Assembly (NCBI GenBank): GCA_903839535.1
Contig: CAIMCT010000153.1
Coordinates: forward strand, 1-64,000
Length of the DNA: 64,000 nucleotides
Direction: 5' to 3'
DNA from: an uncultured Desulfobacteraceae bacterium
GTDB taxonomy: Bacteria > Desulfobacterota > Desulfobacteria > Desulfobacterales > Desulfatirhabdiaceae
Positions 10,468-21,328 of this stretch are shown here, one piece after another (the stretch's first letter is position 1; each line of letters opens with the position of its first letter). Under the pieces are notes generated by a model. It searched no databases. It saw only the letters and a list, made by a program, of their open reading frames with translations, and was not told the DNA's origin. Both the position numbers and the translations under genes were made by a program.

Positions 10468-13400
10468 TTGGAAACGCTATACGATTTTTTCGCTAAACCC
10501 ATGGATCCCAAACGGTACACAGGTGTACGAATTGCACTGGCATCTCCGGAGCAGATACTAAAATGGTCCCACGGTGAGATAAAGAAACCGGAAACCATTA
10601 ATTATCGAACGTTTAAACCCGAACGCGATGGGTTGTTCTGCGCAAAAATATTTGGCCCTACAAAAGACTACGAATGTAATTGCGGAAAATACAAACGAAT
10701 GAAACACAGAGGTGTCATTTGTGAAAAATGCGGTGTGGAGGTCATACAGTCCAAAGTCCGCCGAGAACGCATGGCGCATATTGAGCTGGCTTGCCCCGTG
10801 GCGCATATCTGGTTTCTCAAAAGTCTTCCCAGCAAAATCGGTAATCTGCTGGATCTGACGCTCAAAAACCTTGAAAAGGTTCTGTATTTCGATAGTTATA
10901 TCGTCATTGATCCGAAAGAGACCCCTTTGGTGCGCGGCCAGCTTCTTTCGGATGATAAATACCGTGATGCTCTTGAGGCATTTGGTCCCAAATTTGAAGC
11001 CGGCATCGGTGCAGAGGCCATAAAAACTCTGCTGGATGACATTGACCTTCAGACGATTTATCAGGAGCTTCGCGTCGAAATCCGCACAAGCAATTCATCT
11101 GCCAAACGCCAAAAAATGGCTAAACGGTTGAAAATCGTGGATGCATTCAGGCGATCCGGCATTGATCCAACCTGGATGATTATGGATGTCATTCCTGTAT
11201 TGCCTCCGGACCTGCGGCCTCTGGTTCCCCTTGAAGGTGGACGTTTCGCAACTTCCGACCTCAACGATCTATATCGACGGGTCATCAATCGGAACAACCG
11301 GTTGAAACGCCTGATCGAACTGCGGGCCCCGGATATCATCATTCGAAATGAAAAGCGCATGCTGCAGGAGGCTGTAGATGTACTTTTTGACAACGGCCGG
11401 CATGGGAGGGTCATAACCGGAACAAATAAACGCCCGCTGAAATCGCTTAGCGACACGCTGAAGGGAAAACAGGGTCGTTTTCGCCAGAATCTGTTAGGAA
11501 AACGCGTGGACTATTCCGGCAGAACGGTTATTACCGTGGGTCCGAATCTCCGGCTTCATCAGTGTGGTCTTCCCAAAAAAATGGCGCTTGAACTTTTTAA
11601 GCCTTTTGTCTATTACCGCCTGGAACAAAAGGGGCTGGTGCAAACGGTCAAAGGTGCCAAAAAAATGGTTGAAAGTGAGGACCCCCAAGTTTGGGATACC
11701 CTTGATGAAGTGGTGCGCGAGTATCCGGTTATGTTGAACCGTGCGCCCACGCTCCACCGGCTGGGAATTCAGGCTTTTGAACCGATTTTAATTGAGGGAA
11801 AAGCGATTCAGTTGCATCCGCTTGTGTGTACGGCCTTCAATGCCGATTTTGACGGCGACCAAATGGCGGTACACATACCTCTTTCGGTAGAATCTCAGAT
11901 TGAAGCCCGCATACTCATGCTCTCCAGTAACAACATCCTTTCACCCGCAAACGGGAGTCCCATCATCGTTCCCAGCCAGGACATTGTTCTGGGCATTTAT
12001 TATATGACCCGCGAGGTCGCGGGAGCCAAGGGCGAAGGTATGTTGTTTGCGGGTCCCGAAGAAGTGAGATCGGCTTATGACACCGGAATTGCCGCCCTTC
12101 ATGCCGGGATAACGGTGCGTATTCATGGAAAACGTCTTAAGACAACCGTGGGCAGAATGCTTTTGTGGGAAATCATGCCCAAGGATACGGTGATGGTGCT
12201 TCGTCGCGTCATGACGGCGACACGCGAAGAAGCCCTGCAGGTAAAGGAAGAACTTGGTGATGACACTTCATTTGTGGCATTGGTCCAAAAGTATTCTCAG
12301 CATCCGGACAAAGCACACAAGGGACTGATCGGTCGGCTTAGAAGCGAGGAGTTCAAACGGGTATTTCCGGCAACCGAAGAAGAAGCTGACGTGTTGTTTT
12401 CGTTGAACCCCGGCGATACCAGCGAGATTATGAGCTTTGATGAGGCTTACCATATTTTTGAAGTCGTTGACCGTATGCCGGAAATTCCTTTTGAAGTAAT
12501 TAATAATGTGATGGATAAGAAGTCGCTCCGCGACTTAGTGGACTACGCATACAGGAACCTGGGGCCGAAATCCACTGTTATTCTGGCGGATCGGATTAAA
12601 GACATTGGCTACCGATATTCGACTGAGGCCGGTCTTTCCATTTCAATTGACGCGATGATTATTCCGGATGCAAAAGCAAAAATATTAAAACTTGCCGAAG
12701 AACGGGTCAAGGAAATTGAAAAGCAATACACGGAAGGGCTGATCACACCGGGCGAAAAGTATAACAAGGTCGTCGATATTTGGGCCAAGGGGACGGATGA
12801 TGTAGCCAACGAAATGATGGAAGCCATGAAAAAGGAAATCATTTTTCCTGTGCAAGATTGTATCGAAAAATGGGTCAAAGATTTAGCCAAGGAAATGATG
12901 AATGCCAAGAAAAAGGAGGACATTCACGATGTGCAAGCAATAATAGTGCAACTTGTCGAAGAACGGCCCAAGAATATCGAAAAGAATTATATCGAAGAAT
13001 TGAATGAACTGGATAAAAAATTCCCAGAGTACTACAAGTCAAGAAATGGATATAGTGAAAGATATGATAAGGCTAAGGCTATGATTGGGAGCAAAAAAGA
13101 TGTAGCCAGCGAAATGATGAAAGTTATGGAAACTGAGATTAGTTTTGTTGCTAAAATATTGAAACTTGCTGAAGAACGAGTTAAGGAAATCGAAAAACAA
13201 TGCACGGAAGGTTTGATTACATCGGATAATAAGAATAACAAGATCGACGGTATCAGGAAGGATGCCGAGTATGCTGTGACCGATATTTTGTTAGAAGCCA
13301 TGAAAAAAAATGGATCCTCTATGGAGGAAAGCCTGAATCCAATTTACATGATGGCCGATTCGGGAGCTAGGGGCAGCAAGGATCAGATGCGCCAGCTTGC

Positions 13401-15336
13401 GGGCATGCGCGGGCTGATGGCCAAGCCTTCAGGTGAAATCATTGAAACGCCGATTACGGCGAATTTTCGTGAAGGGCTCTCGGTTCTTCAGTATTTTATT
13501 TCGACGCACGGCGCTCGAAAAGGCCTTGCCGACACGGCATTAAAAACCGCCAACTCAGGATACCTGACCCGGCGACTTGCGGATGTGGCTCAGGATTGCG
13601 TGGTCAGCGATGATGACTGCGGAACGTTGATGGGGGTCGATGTAGAGCCTTTGACTGAAGGTGGGGAAGTGATTCAACGCCTTGGAGACCGTATTCTGGG
13701 GCGCGTGGCCTGTGAAGATATTTTGGATCCCTATACCGACGAAGTCCTGATCACGACGGGAACCGAACTGGATGAAGTTGCGGTCAAGATCATTGAAGAC
13801 GCAGGCCTGAAAAAAGTTCGGATTCGAAGCGTTCTGACCTGTAAATCCGATCATGGTGTTTGCGCCAGGTGTTATGGTCGCGACCTAGCGCATGGCCGCA
13901 CCGTCGAAATCGGACAGGCAGTCGGCATTCTTGCGGCCCAGTCCATCGGGGAGCCTGGAACCCAGTTGACGATGCGCACCTTTCATATCGGTGGAACAGC
14001 CAACCGCCGCGTGGAGCAGGCGGATATTCGAGCAAGGGTGGACGGAACAGTAAAATTTCAAGACCTGGTTGTCGAGGCGAATTCTGAAGAACATGAAATT
14101 GTCATGAACCGGAAAGGTGGGGAATTTGCTATCATTGGTGAAACTGGGCGAAAACTGGAACAGTTTTCCGTGATCTTTGGTGCCAATGTACATGTGAAAG
14201 ACGATCAGAAAGTAAAGATCGGAGATTTACTGGCAACCTGGGATCCCTTTACCACCCCGATTATTTCGGAAGTCAGGGGCATTGTAAAATTTGGTGATAT
14301 TACACAGAACAAAACCATGCAGGAAAAGGTGGATCCGGTTACCCTGAAATCGAGCCGCACCATTGTAGAGTCCAAAAATATCGACGAACGGCCTAGAATT
14401 TCGATAAAGGATGACGACGGAAAAACCGCCAAGCTGCCAAGATCCAGCGGATGGGCCAGGTATATGCTGCCAGTGGATGCCATTTTGCTGGTTGAAGAAG
14501 GGGACGAAGTTAAGGCTGGCGATGTGGTTGCCAAGCTACCACGGGCTACGACCAAGACAAAAGACATTACCGGTGGTCTTCCCCGTGTGGCCGAACTGTT
14601 TGAAGTCCGAAAACCTAAGGACATTGCTGTCCTTAGTGAAATCGATGGCTATGTAGCGATTGCAAAGAGCAGCAAGAAGGGAAAGCAGAAGGTGACCATC
14701 ACACCGGTCGATGTCGGCGAGAAGAAAGAGTACCTGATTCCCCGCGGAAAACATATCAATGTGATTGAAGGGGATTATATCCGGGCCGGGGAACCGCTCA
14801 TCGGTGGATCCAAAATTCCCCAGGATATTTTAAATATCAAGGGCGAAATCGAACTGGCGCGATATTTGGTGAATGAAGTCCAGGAGGTTTACCGGCTTCA
14901 GGGCGTACGCATCAACGATAAGCATATTGAGGTCATTGTTCGACAGATGATGCGCAGGGTGAAGATTACGCAGGTCGGAGACACTGATTTTATTCAGGAT
15001 GAGCAGATCGACAAGCTCCGGTTCCAGGAAATCAATGCGGCAATTGTCGATAGAATTTTCGAGGAAGAGGACAGTGTCGGCAAAATTGTCGCCAGACATG
15101 GAGTTCCTGCAAAGGCAGAGCCGCTTATCCTGGGCATCACTAAAGCATCTCTGAGTACTGAAAGCTTTATTTCAGCAGCATCTTTTCAGGAAACCACAAA
15201 GGTTTTGACGGATGCAAGCATTGCAGGCGCCGTGGACTGCCTTCGCGGTCTGAAAGAAAATGTGATCATGGGAAGAACCATTCCAGCAGGCACAGGATTT
15301 CCGGCGTATCGCGAAATCAGAATAGATGCATCCTGA
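10468..15336 (+). CDS. rpoC: DNA-directed RNA polymerase subunit beta' with two unusual insertions
   Basis: Largest catalytic subunit of RNA polymerase. It starts at TTG behind AAGGAG (10455-10460) and has 1622 aa, against about 1400 in E. coli. The N-terminal zinc site (CNCG...CEKC), the metal-binding NADFDGD at 458-464, bridge helix ([11 protein letters not shown]), trigger loop ([13 protein letters not shown]) and second zinc site ([11 protein letters not shown]) are all intact, so the enzyme should be active. An SBHM-type insertion (SI3-like) follows the trigger loop, as in Proteobacteria. Two other insertions are unusual: a parvulin-like domain at about 574-672, and three copies of the rim-helix hairpin at about 737-951. 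Both are given as separate entries. Base composition in the second insertion is more AT-rich than its surroundings. Confidence 0.98.
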   Translation: METLYDFFAKPMDPKRYTGVRIALASPEQILKWSHGEIKKPETINYRTFKPERDGLFCAKIFGPTKDYECNCGKYKRMKHRGVICEKCGVEVIQSKVRRERMAHIELACPVAHIWFLKSLPSKIGNLLDLTLKNLEKVLYFDSYIVIDPKETPLVRGQLLSDDKYRDALEAFGPKFEAGIGAEAIKTLLDDIDLQTIYQELRVEIRTSNSSAKRQKMAKRLKIVDAFRRSGIDPTWMIMDVIPVLPPDLRPLVPLEGGRFATSDLNDLYRRVINRNNRLKRLIELRAPDIIIRNEKRMLQEAVDVLFDNGRHGRVITGTNKRPLKSLSDTLKGKQGRFRQNLLGKRVDYSGRTVITVGPNLRLHQCGLPKKMALELFKPFVYYRLEQKGLVQTVKGAKKMVESEDPQVWDTLDEVVREYPVMLNRAPTLHRLGIQAFEPILIEGKAIQLHPLVCTAFNADFDGDQMAVHIPLSVESQIEARILMLSSNNILSPANGSPIIVPSQDIVLGIYYMTREVAGAKGEGMLFAGPEEVRSAYDTGIAALHAGITVRIHGKRLKTTVGRMLLWEIMPKDTVMVLRRVMTATREEALQVKEELGDDTSFVALVQKYSQHPDKAHKGLIGRLRSEEFKRVFPATEEEADVLFSLNPGDTSEIMSFDEAYHIFEVVDRMPEIPFEVINNVMDKKSLRDLVDYAYRNLGPKSTVILADRIKDIGYRYSTEAGLSISIDAMIIPDAKAKILKLAEERVKEIEKQYTEGLITPGEKYNKVVDIWAKGTDDVANEMMEAMKKEIIFPVQDCIEKWVKDLAKEMMNAKKKEDIHDVQAIIVQLVEERPKNIEKNYIEELNELDKKFPEYYKSRNGYSERYDKAKAMIGSKKDVASEMMKVMETEISFVAKILKLAEERVKEIEKQCTEGLITSDNKNNKIDGIRKDAEYAVTDILLEAMKKNGSSMEESLNPIYMMADSGARGSKDQMRQLAGMRGLMAKPSGEIIETPITANFREGLSVLQYFISTHGARKGLADTALKTANSGYLTRRLADVAQDCVVSDDDCGTLMGVDVEPLTEGGEVIQRLGDRILGRVACEDILDPYTDEVLITTGTELDEVAVKIIEDAGLKKVRIRSVLTCKSDHGVCARCYGRDLAHGRTVEIGQAVGILAAQSIGEPGTQLTMRTFHIGGTANRRVEQADIRARVDGTVKFQDLVVEANSEEHEIVMNRKGGEFAIIGETGRKLEQFSVIFGANVHVKDDQKVKIGDLLATWDPFTTPIISEVRGIVKFGDITQNKTMQEKVDPVTLKSSRTIVESKNIDERPRISIKDDDGKTAKLPRSSGWARYMLPVDAILLVEEGDEVKAGDVVAKLPRATTKTKDITGGLPRVAELFEVRKPKDIAVLSEIDGYVAIAKSSKKGKQKVTITPVDVGEKKEYLIPRGKHINVIEGDYIRAGEPLIGGSKIPQDILNIKGEIELARYLVNEVQEVYRLQGVRINDKHIEVIVRQMMRRVKITQVGDTDFIQDEQIDKLRFQEINAAIVDRIFEEEDSVGKIVARHGVPAKAEPLILGITKASLSTESFISAASFQETTKVLTDASIAGAVDCLRGLKENVIMGRTIPAGTGFPAYREIRIDAS
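12187..12483 (+). other. Parvulin-like (PpiC/SurA rotamase) domain inside RpoC
   Basis: RpoC residues about 574-672 interrupt the conserved path from [13 protein letters not shown] to [12 protein letters not shown]. They show the parvulin pattern in order: [25 protein letters not shown], a KGLIGRL segment in place of the GGdLG motif, [14 protein letters not shown], and a final YHIFEVVDR. The terminal His of parvulins is kept. The first-strand His (xHIL) is replaced by LRRVM, so isomerase activity is doubtful. It may act as a binding module near the NTP-entry channel. The fold assignment is by eye. Confidence 0.75.
12676..13320 (+). repeat. Three tandem copies of the RpoC rim-helix hairpin
   Basis: Copy 1 (residues about 737-795) is the canonical segment [18 protein letters not shown]...[10 protein letters not shown]...MMEAMKK. 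Copy 2 (about 822-893) is diverged: [15 protein letters not shown]...ERYDKAKAM...MMKVMETE. Copy 3 (about 895-951) begins [18 protein letters not shown] and leads into [11 protein letters not shown] half-copy ([14 protein letters not shown]) lies between 1 and 2. Copies 1 and 3 are also clearly similar at DNA level. In E. coli this hairpin borders the secondary channel that GreA, GreB and DksA enter. Confidence 0.85.
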
Positions 15337-15466
15337 TTCCAGTTCGAACTCAATCAGACTGCCTTTGTCAGCTTCTCTGTGCTGCAACTCGACGTAATGA
15401 AGGACCGTCTCATCGTTGCTTGTTTTCGTGGTCTCAGCTTGAATGAGCAGTGAAGAGACAAAAGAC

Positions 15467-15493
15467 TTGACAAATTGAACGAATCTATATAAA
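15467..15493 (+). promoter_or_regulatory. Candidate sigma-70 promoter for the str operon
   Basis: TTGACA at 15467-15472 and TATAAA at 15488-15493 (15-base spacer), or a TAAAAG -10 with a 17-base spacer. It lies in the 221-base gap between rpoC and rpsL and would let rpsL-rpsG-tuf be expressed apart from rpoBC. Confidence 0.55.
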
Positions 15494-15557
15494 AGTACTA
15501 ATTTTGCTTTATGCAAGTTCTAATTATGTTCCAATTGAAGCGATCGAAGGGGAGAAA

Positions 15558-15929
15558 ATGCCTACAATTAACCAGTTGGTAAGAAAGGGAAGAGATCGGG
15601 TCAAGAAGAAGACCAATACGCCTGCGCTGAAAGGAGCACCTCAAAAAAGAGGGGTTTGCACCCGAGTTTACACTTCAACGCCCAAAAAGCCGAACTCAGC
15701 GCTCAGAAAAGTCGCCAGGGTGAGGCTGACAACAGGTATTGAAATCACAGCGTATATTCCGGGCATCGGACATAACCTTCAGGAACACTCAGTTGTTCTG
15801 GTTCGCGGGGGCCGCGTGAAAGATCTTCCTGGTGTTAGATATCACATCATTAGAGGAACATTGGATACGTTAGGTGTGGATGATCGGAAGCAGAGCCGAT
15901 CAAAATATGGAGCCAAGAAACCCAAATAA
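15558..15929 (+). CDS. rpsL: 30S ribosomal protein S12
   Basis: Decoding-centre protein of the small subunit. The start at ATG 15558 ([12 protein letters not shown], behind GGGGAG) gives 123 aa, the family length. An in-frame upstream ATG would add 18 residues with no family match. [13 protein letters not shown] and [13 protein letters not shown] carry lysines at the two positions where streptomycin-resistance changes occur, so the wild-type form is present. Confidence 0.97.
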   Translation: MPTINQLVRKGRDRVKKKTNTPALKGAPQKRGVCTRVYTSTPKKPNSALRKVARVRLTTGIEITAYIPGIGHNLQEHSVVLVRGGRVKDLPGVRYHIIRGTLDTLGVDDRKQSRSKYGAKKPK

Positions 15930-15988
15930 ATTAAGATATCGATCGCTTAAGGGTTAACAAGTAACTTTTAGAGAAAATGGTGTAGGAT

Positions 15989-16459
15989 ATGCCCAGACGA
16001 AGAGAAATCGCTGAAAGAGTAATCATCGCAGATGCAAAATACGACAGTAAGCTGGTGGCAAAATTTATCAAGTCAATCATGCGTGATGGGAAGAAGAGTA
16101 TCGCAGAATCAATTCTCTACAATGCTTTTGGTATTATCGAAAAAAAGACGAGTGAGGCGCCGCTGAAAACATTCGAGCAGGCGGTTGATAATGTCAGGCC
16201 CATAATTGAGGTAAAATCTAGGCGCGTAGGTGGATCTACTTATCAGGTACCCACGGAAATCCGGCAGACTCGGCGGACGGCTTTGGGAATTCGATGGCTC
16301 ATCGGCTTTGCAAGAAAACGATCCGAGAAAAGCATGGCGGAAAAACTTGCTGCGGAAATAATGGATGCCGCCAACAACAAAGGATCTTCTGCGAAGAAAA
16401 AAGAAGATACTCACAAAATGGCTGAAGCCAATAAAGCCTTTGCGCATTACCGGTGGTAG
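15989..16459 (+). CDS. rpsG: 30S ribosomal protein S7
   Basis: Primary 16S rRNA-binding protein that nucleates assembly of the 30S head. The 156-aa length is standard. [11 protein letters not shown] opens the protein, [11 protein letters not shown] is in the central loop and [15 protein letters not shown] at the end. The second tuf follows after 60 bases. fusA, normally next, is missing here. Confidence 0.98.
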   Translation: MPRRREIAERVIIADAKYDSKLVAKFIKSIMRDGKKSIAESILYNAFGIIEKKTSEAPLKTFEQAVDNVRPIIEVKSRRVGGSTYQVPTEIRQTRRTALGIRWLIGFARKRSEKSMAEKLAAEIMDAANNKGSSAKKKEDTHKMAEANKAFAHYRW

Positions 16460-16519
16460 TATCTGGCCGCTGGAAGCATGAAAGAAACGGATTGACCGTA
16501 AAAAAAGGAGGACGGTGAA

Positions 16520-17713
16520 ATGGCGAAGGAAAAGTTTAATCGGTCGAAACCGCATGTGAATGTGGGAACGATAGGACATATTGATCACGGGAAGACAACG
16601 CTTACAGCGGCGATAACCAAACACAACGGTTTGAGGGGGATGGCCACTTACGTTCCGTTTGACCAGATTGACAAAGCGCCCGAGGAAAAAGAGCGTGGAA
16701 TCACGATAGCGACCGCGCATGTGGAGTACGAAACTAAAAATCGCCATTATGCACATGTGGACTGTCCTGGCCATGCGGACTACATCAAGAATATGATCAC
16801 TGGTGCGGCTCAGATGGATGGCGCGATACTTGTAGTGGCTGCAGACGATGGCCCCATGCCGCAGACCCGTGAGCATATTCTGCTGGCGCGTCAGGTCGGG
16901 GTCCCGACCATGGTGGTCTTTTTAAACAAATGCGACATGGTGGATGACCCGGAATTGATTGAGCTGGTGGAGCTGGAGCTTCGCGAGCTTTTAAGCAAAT
17001 ATGATTTTCCGGGCGATGATACGCCGATAATTCGTGGAAGTGCATTAAAGGCCCTCGAGAGCGATGATCCGGACAGCGAAGAGGCCAAGTGCATATTCGA
17101 GTTGATGGCGGCAATAGATTCTTTCATTCCGGAGCCCAAGCGTGATATCGACAAGCCGTTTTTAATGCCGGTGGAGGATGTGTTCAGTATATCGGGTCGG
17201 GGGACTGTTGTTACAGGTCGTGTGGACCGCGGTATTGTGAAAGTTGGCGAGGCTGTAGAGATTGTGGGGATTCGGACGACGCAAAAGACAGTTTGCACTG
17301 GTGTTGAGATGTTTAGAAAGCTTCTGGATGAGGGCCGCGCCGGAGACAACATCGGGGTTCTGCTGCGTGGCACCAAGCGCGAAGAGGTTGAGCGAGGCCA
17401 GGTAGTGGCGCATCCTGGAACGATTACGCCACACACCAAGTTCAAGGCGGAGGTGTATATTCTGAGTAAGGAAGAAGGCGGAAGACATACGCCGTTTTTC
17501 AATGGGTACCGGCCGCAGTTTTATTTCCGAACAACGGATGTGACAGGGATTCTCTCACTGCCAGAGGGGATCGAGATGGTGATGCCCGGAGACAATGTGG
17601 CGATAACGGCAGATCTGATCACTCCGATCGCCATGGAAAAAGAGCTTAGGTTTGCGATTCGTGAAGGCGGCCGAACCGTGGGCGCAGGCGTCGTCAGCGA
17701 AATTCTGGAATAA
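16520..17713 (+). CDS. tuf: Elongation factor Tu, copy 2
   Basis: Second EF-Tu gene in the str-operon position, behind AAAGGAGG. The 397-aa product appears identical to that of copy 1 at 1014-2207, with the same [13 protein letters not shown] and NKCD GTPase motifs. DNA identity is highest in the first 150 bases; synonymous differences build up further in. This pattern fits recurrent gene conversion between the copies plus strong purifying selection. rpsJ starts 17 bases downstream, so the str and S10 operons appear fused. Confidence 0.99.
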   Translation: MAKEKFNRSKPHVNVGTIGHIDHGKTTLTAAITKHNGLRGMATYVPFDQIDKAPEEKERGITIATAHVEYETKNRHYAHVDCPGHADYIKNMITGAAQMDGAILVVAADDGPMPQTREHILLARQVGVPTMVVFLNKCDMVDDPELIELVELELRELLSKYDFPGDDTPIIRGSALKALESDDPDSEEAKCIFELMAAIDSFIPEPKRDIDKPFLMPVEDVFSISGRGTVVTGRVDRGIVKVGEAVEIVGIRTTQKTVCTGVEMFRKLLDEGRAGDNIGVLLRGTKREEVERGQVVAHPGTITPHTKFKAEVYILSKEEGGRHTPFFNGYRPQFYFRTTDVTGILSLPEGIEMVMPGDNVAITADLITPIAMEKELRFAIREGGRTVGAGVVSEILE

Positions 17714-17730
17714 GAAGAGAGACGAAAACC

Positions 17731-18042
17731 ATGATTATGAATAATAAAATCCGAATCAGACTTAAGGCTTACGACCATAAACTGCTGGATCAATCAGCAT
17801 CGGATATTGTGGATACCGCCAACAAAACTGGGGCGAAAGTCATTGGTCCGATTCCGCTGCCGACCACAATCAATAAAATATGTGTGCTGCGATCTCCGCA
17901 TGTTGACAAAAAGTCTCGCGAACAATTTGAGATGCGGACGCACAAACGACTAGTTGATATCCTGGAGCCAACACAACAGACGGTAGATGCGCTAATGAAG
18001 CTGGATCTTTCTCCAGGTGTCGATGTTGAAATTAAATTGTAG
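17731..18042 (+). CDS. rpsJ: 30S ribosomal protein S10
   Basis: Small-subunit head protein, also the NusE partner of NusB in antitermination. It has 103 aa with [14 protein letters not shown] near the start and the GPIPLPT loop. GAGAGACG precedes the ATG; a second ATG two codons on (MNNK) could also serve. First gene of the S10 cluster. Confidence 0.97.
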   Translation: MIMNNKIRIRLKAYDHKLLDQSASDIVDTANKTGAKVIGPIPLPTTINKICVLRSPHVDKKSREQFEMRTHKRLVDILEPTQQTVDALMKLDLSPGVDVEIKL

Positions 18043-18057
18043 GGGAACAAAAACGCG

Positions 18058-18702
18058 ATGTGCAAAGGAATGATAGGAAAAAAACTGGGGATGACAGGTG
18101 TTTTCTCTCCAGAAGGGCGACATATACCGGTGACAGTTCTTCAAGTGGGACCTTGCGTTGTGACACAGATTAAAACTGTGGCGACGGATGGTTATAATTC
18201 ATTGCAGCTGGCCTTTGGCTCCAAAAAGAAAACGCATGTAAACAAGCCGATGCTTGGCCATTTTGGCAAATCCGGCGGCGAAGTATATGCGCATGTTATG
18301 GAGTTTCATGTGGACAATCCTGCAGAATATACTCTGGGTCAGACGATCCCATTGGATATGTTTGCCATCGGGGATCTGGTCGATGTTTCTGGGGTCAGCA
18401 TCGGAAGGGGCTTTTCCGGTGTAATTCGACGTCATGGGTTCAGCGGCGGCAGAAATACACATGGCAGTCACTGTCTCAGAATTCCCGGTTCCATTGGGTG
18501 CAGTGCTTGGCCTTCACGTGTTGTCAAAGGAAAGAAGCTGCCCGGCCAGTTTGGGAATGTACATAAAACGGTGAAAAACTTGATGATTGTGGATATACGG
18601 CCGGAGGAGCAGGTTATTCTGCTAAAAGGAGCAGTTCCAGGAGCTGAGTCCGGAATTGTCACCATCAAAAAAGTGAAGACCATCAAGAAGGTCAGTGCAT
18701 AA
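18058..18702 (+). CDS. rplC: 50S ribosomal protein L3
   Basis: Early-assembly protein reaching towards the peptidyl-transferase centre. It has 214 aa, with [12 protein letters not shown] near the start, RHGFSGG and [12 protein letters not shown] in the central extension, and GAVPGAESG near the end. It begins 15 bases after rpsJ behind AGGGGA. Confidence 0.97.
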   Translation: MCKGMIGKKLGMTGVFSPEGRHIPVTVLQVGPCVVTQIKTVATDGYNSLQLAFGSKKKTHVNKPMLGHFGKSGGEVYAHVMEFHVDNPAEYTLGQTIPLDMFAIGDLVDVSGVSIGRGFSGVIRRHGFSGGRNTHGSHCLRIPGSIGCSAWPSRVVKGKKLPGQFGNVHKTVKNLMIVDIRPEEQVILLKGAVPGAESGIVTIKKVKTIKKVSA

Positions 18703-18762
18703 AAGAATCATTGATGATTCGATTGTGAAGGGTATCCAGTGCCAACGAATGCGAGGGGATAT

Positions 18763-19386
18763 ATGGCTGTTGTAGATGTATTCAATAGTAAAGCAGAAAA
18801 GGTTTCACAGGTGGAATTAGTGGAGGACATTTATAATGTCCCGGTCAAGTCCTGTGTTCTGCACGAAGTCGTAACTATGCAGTTAGCCAATCGACGTGCA
18901 GGCACAGCATCTGTAAAAACCCGATCAGATGTGCAGGGCAGCACCAGAAAACTTTTTAAACAAAAGGGGACCGGTCGTGCCCGCAGAGGGGATATCAAAA
19001 GTCCGCTACTGCGTGGAGGTGGGGCGGTTTTTGGGCCTCATCCAAGATCTTATGTTTACAAGGTTCCCAAGAAAGTCAGGCGACTTGCGTTAAAAATGGC
19101 TTTAAGCACCAAGGCACAAAGCCAATCCCTTCTGGTGTTGGACAAGTTTGACCTTGAACAAGTCAAAACCCGGCAGGTTGTCCAAATTCTGAATGCCTTG
19201 AAAGTTGAAAGGGCGCTGATAGTCGCCGACACGGGAGATGAATTTTTGAGGCTATCCTGTAGAAATCTACCTCACGTCAAGGTATTGAAACCTGAAGGAC
19301 TCAATGTTTATGATATTTTGAAATACAAACACCTGCTGCTGGTTGAGCCTTCAATAAAAGCCATTGAAGGGAGGCTTCTGAAATGA
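18763..19386 (+). CDS. rplD: 50S ribosomal protein L4
   Basis: Lines the peptide exit tunnel and, in E. coli, represses the S10 operon. The ATG at 18763 (MAVVDVFN), behind GAGGGG, gives 207 aa, matching the family. A GTG at 18739 in the same frame would add eight residues without support. The tunnel loop with [22 protein letters not shown] is intact. The stop overlaps the rplW start (ATGA). Confidence 0.96.
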   Translation: MAVVDVFNSKAEKVSQVELVEDIYNVPVKSCVLHEVVTMQLANRRAGTASVKTRSDVQGSTRKLFKQKGTGRARRGDIKSPLLRGGGAVFGPHPRSYVYKVPKKVRRLALKMALSTKAQSQSLLVLDKFDLEQVKTRQVVQILNALKVERALIVADTGDEFLRLSCRNLPHVKVLKPEGLNVYDILKYKHLLLVEPSIKAIEGRLLK

Positions 19387-19670
19387 ATTATCATGCCATC
19401 ATAAAACGTCCAATAGTCAGTGAAAAGTCAACCATGCAAAGGGAAGTTTCAAACCAGTTTTCTTTTGAGGTGGATAGAAAAGCCAATCGGGTCGAGATCA
19501 AAAAGGCAGTACAAAACCTCTTCAGTGTTCAGGTGGATGGTGTAAGGACACTGCAAATCAAAGGCAAATACAAACAACGAGGCCGAATTATTGGAAAACG
19601 TAGAGACTGGAAAAAAGCAATCGTCACGCTGAAACCGGGTGAACGTATAGAATTCTTTGAAGGGATATAA
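19383..19670 (+). CDS. rplW: 50S ribosomal protein L23
   Basis: Tunnel-exit protein that docks trigger factor and SRP. It has 95 aa, with [11 protein letters not shown] at the N-terminus and the extended loop with [14 protein letters not shown]. Translationally coupled to rplD by a 4-base overlap. Confidence 0.97.
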   Translation: MNYHAIIKRPIVSEKSTMQREVSNQFSFEVDRKANRVEIKKAVQNLFSVQVDGVRTLQIKGKYKQRGRIIGKRRDWKKAIVTLKPGERIEFFEGI

Positions 19671-19685
19671 ACCGGGGAAATAACC

Positions 19686-20510
19686 ATGGCTGTTAAGAAG
19701 GTAAAACCAACATCACCAGGACGCAGATTTCAAGTGTATTCTACATTTGAAGAAATCACGCGATCAACGCCCGAAAAAAGCCTCTTGAGAGTTTCAAAAA
19801 ACAAGGGTGGGCGAAATTCCTATGGCAGAATCACCAGTCGGCATATCGGTGGGGGACATAAGCAGCATTACCGAGTGATTGATTTCAAGCGGGATAAAAC
19901 CGGCGTACCAGCCAAGGTTGCCACCATTGAATATGATCCGAATCGTTCATCGAGAATTGCCCTGCTGCACTATGCAGATGGTGAAAAAAGGTATATTCTG
20001 GCTCCTGTGAATCTCTCCGTCGGCGATACTGTCATGTCTGGCCCGACAGCGGATATCAAACCTGGCAATAATCTGCCGCTGATAAATATTCCGTTGGGAA
20101 CTCAGATACACAATATTGAGCTAAAAAAAGGAAAAGGTGGGCAGATTGTCCGGAGCGCGGGTACGTTTGCGCAGTTGATGGCCAAAGAGGATCGCTATGC
20201 GCTTCTTAAACTGCCATCAGGCGAGGTTCGAATGGTACTCCTGACTTGTCAGGCAACTATCGGCCAAGTTGGCAATGTCATTCATGAAAAGCTGTCTTTG
20301 GGTAAAGCCGGGCGGAAACGTTGGTTAGGAAAACGTCCCAAGGTCAGAGGTGTTGCGATGAACCCCGTTGATCACCCCATGGGAGGCGGCGAGGGCAGGT
20401 CGTCCGGTGGACGGCATCCTTGCTCTCCTTGGGGTACTCCATCAAAGGGGTACAAGACCCGGAAAAATAAACAGACGACTAAATTCATAGTTAAAAAACG
20501 GGTGAAATAA
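19686..20510 (+). CDS. rplB: 50S ribosomal protein L2
   Basis: Essential for subunit association and peptidyl transfer. It has 274 aa. The N-terminal half has [20 protein letters not shown] and the C-terminal part has [16 protein letters not shown] with the conserved His. It is followed by an unusually long 159-base gap before rpsS in which I see no gene. Confidence 0.98.
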   Translation: MAVKKVKPTSPGRRFQVYSTFEEITRSTPEKSLLRVSKNKGGRNSYGRITSRHIGGGHKQHYRVIDFKRDKTGVPAKVATIEYDPNRSSRIALLHYADGEKRYILAPVNLSVGDTVMSGPTADIKPGNNLPLINIPLGTQIHNIELKKGKGGQIVRSAGTFAQLMAKEDRYALLKLPSGEVRMVLLTCQATIGQVGNVIHEKLSLGKAGRKRWLGKRPKVRGVAMNPVDHPMGGGEGRSSGGRHPCSPWGTPSKGYKTRKNKQTTKFIVKKRVK

Positions 20511-20669
20511 GTATATGGCGATTTGCTATATATTTTATGGAATGGTTTTAAGAAGGCCGCAGAGGGGGCAGTAATTTTTGTACATCCCTGACCGGCAATG
20601 CAACCCAAAGATTTTCTGTGTGTCTATAGTTGATGGATAGAGTAAGAACTGACAAACTCAGGAGAAGTT

Positions 20670-20951
20670 ATGCCACGGTCGCTAAAAAAAGGTCCATTCA
20701 TTGATTTGTTTTTGTTGAAAAAAGTAGTGATTGCCCAAGAAACTCGGAGCAATCGTGTGGTGAAAACCTGGTCACGTCGTTCTACTATTGTACCTGAAAT
20801 GGTGGGCATCACGATGGCCGTACACAATGGTAAGAAATTTGTGCCCGTATTTGTTTCAGAAGATATGGTAGGCCACAAACTTGGAGAGTTTTCGCCAACA
20901 AGGACGTTTTATGGCCACACCGGAGATAAAAAAACCAAAGTCAAGAAGTAA
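20670..20951 (+). CDS. rpsS: 30S ribosomal protein S19
   Basis: Small-subunit head protein that contacts the A-site finger. It has 93 aa, starting [12 protein letters not shown], with [14 protein letters not shown] in the middle and [12 protein letters not shown] near the end. GGAGAAG precedes the ATG. Confidence 0.98.
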   Translation: MPRSLKKGPFIDLFLLKKVVIAQETRSNRVVKTWSRRSTIVPEMVGITMAVHNGKKFVPVFVSEDMVGHKLGEFSPTRTFYGHTGDKKTKVKK

Positions 20952-20965
20952 TATTGGAGCAAAAA

Positions 20966-21313
20966 ATGGCTGAGTTAGATGTGAAAGCTGTGTCAAGGTT
21001 TGTGCGAATTTCTCCTCGAAAAGTTCGAATACTTGTTGACACCGTAAAAGGGAAACCGGTCGAAAAAGGTCTGTATATTCTGAAATTTATGCCACAGAAA
21101 GCGGCTGCAATAGTGGAGAAAATCGTCCGATCTGCTGTTGCCAATGCTGGACAGCGTGCGGGAGTTGATGTAGATGCGCTAATTATCAAGAATATCACTG
21201 CTGATCAGGGGCCTTCTCTGAAACGTTTCTGCGCCAGAGCTAGAGGCCGTGGAACTCAAATCATCAAAAGAACATCACACATCACGGTAACGTTAGCACA
21301 AAAATCGTTCTAA
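20966..21313 (+). CDS. rplV: 50S ribosomal protein L22
   Basis: Its long beta-hairpin lines the exit tunnel. ATG at 20966 behind GGAG (20956-20959) gives 115 aa. A TTG at 20954 in the same frame coincides with that ribosome-binding site and is unlikely. RFVRISPRKVR and the RARGRGTQIIKRTSHIT hairpin are typical. Confidence 0.96.
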   Translation: MAELDVKAVSRFVRISPRKVRILVDTVKGKPVEKGLYILKFMPQKAAAIVEKIVRSAVANAGQRAGVDVDALIIKNITADQGPSLKRFCARARGRGTQIIKRTSHITVTLAQKSF

Positions 21314-21328
21314 AAAGGAGGATATCGC

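Noticed and set aside
12187-13320. Intein or intron within rpoC
   Set aside because: There is no intein splice motif (N-terminal Cys/Ser block, C-terminal HN before Cys/Ser/Thr) and no frame break. Both insertions lie outside the most conserved catalytic blocks and are colinear protein domains.
16109-16876. 255-codon open frame antisense to rpsG and the second tuf
   Set aside because: It lies opposite two highly conserved genes and shows no family match. The similar antisense frames at 990-1370 and 1385-1996 opposite the first tuf follow from its codon use.
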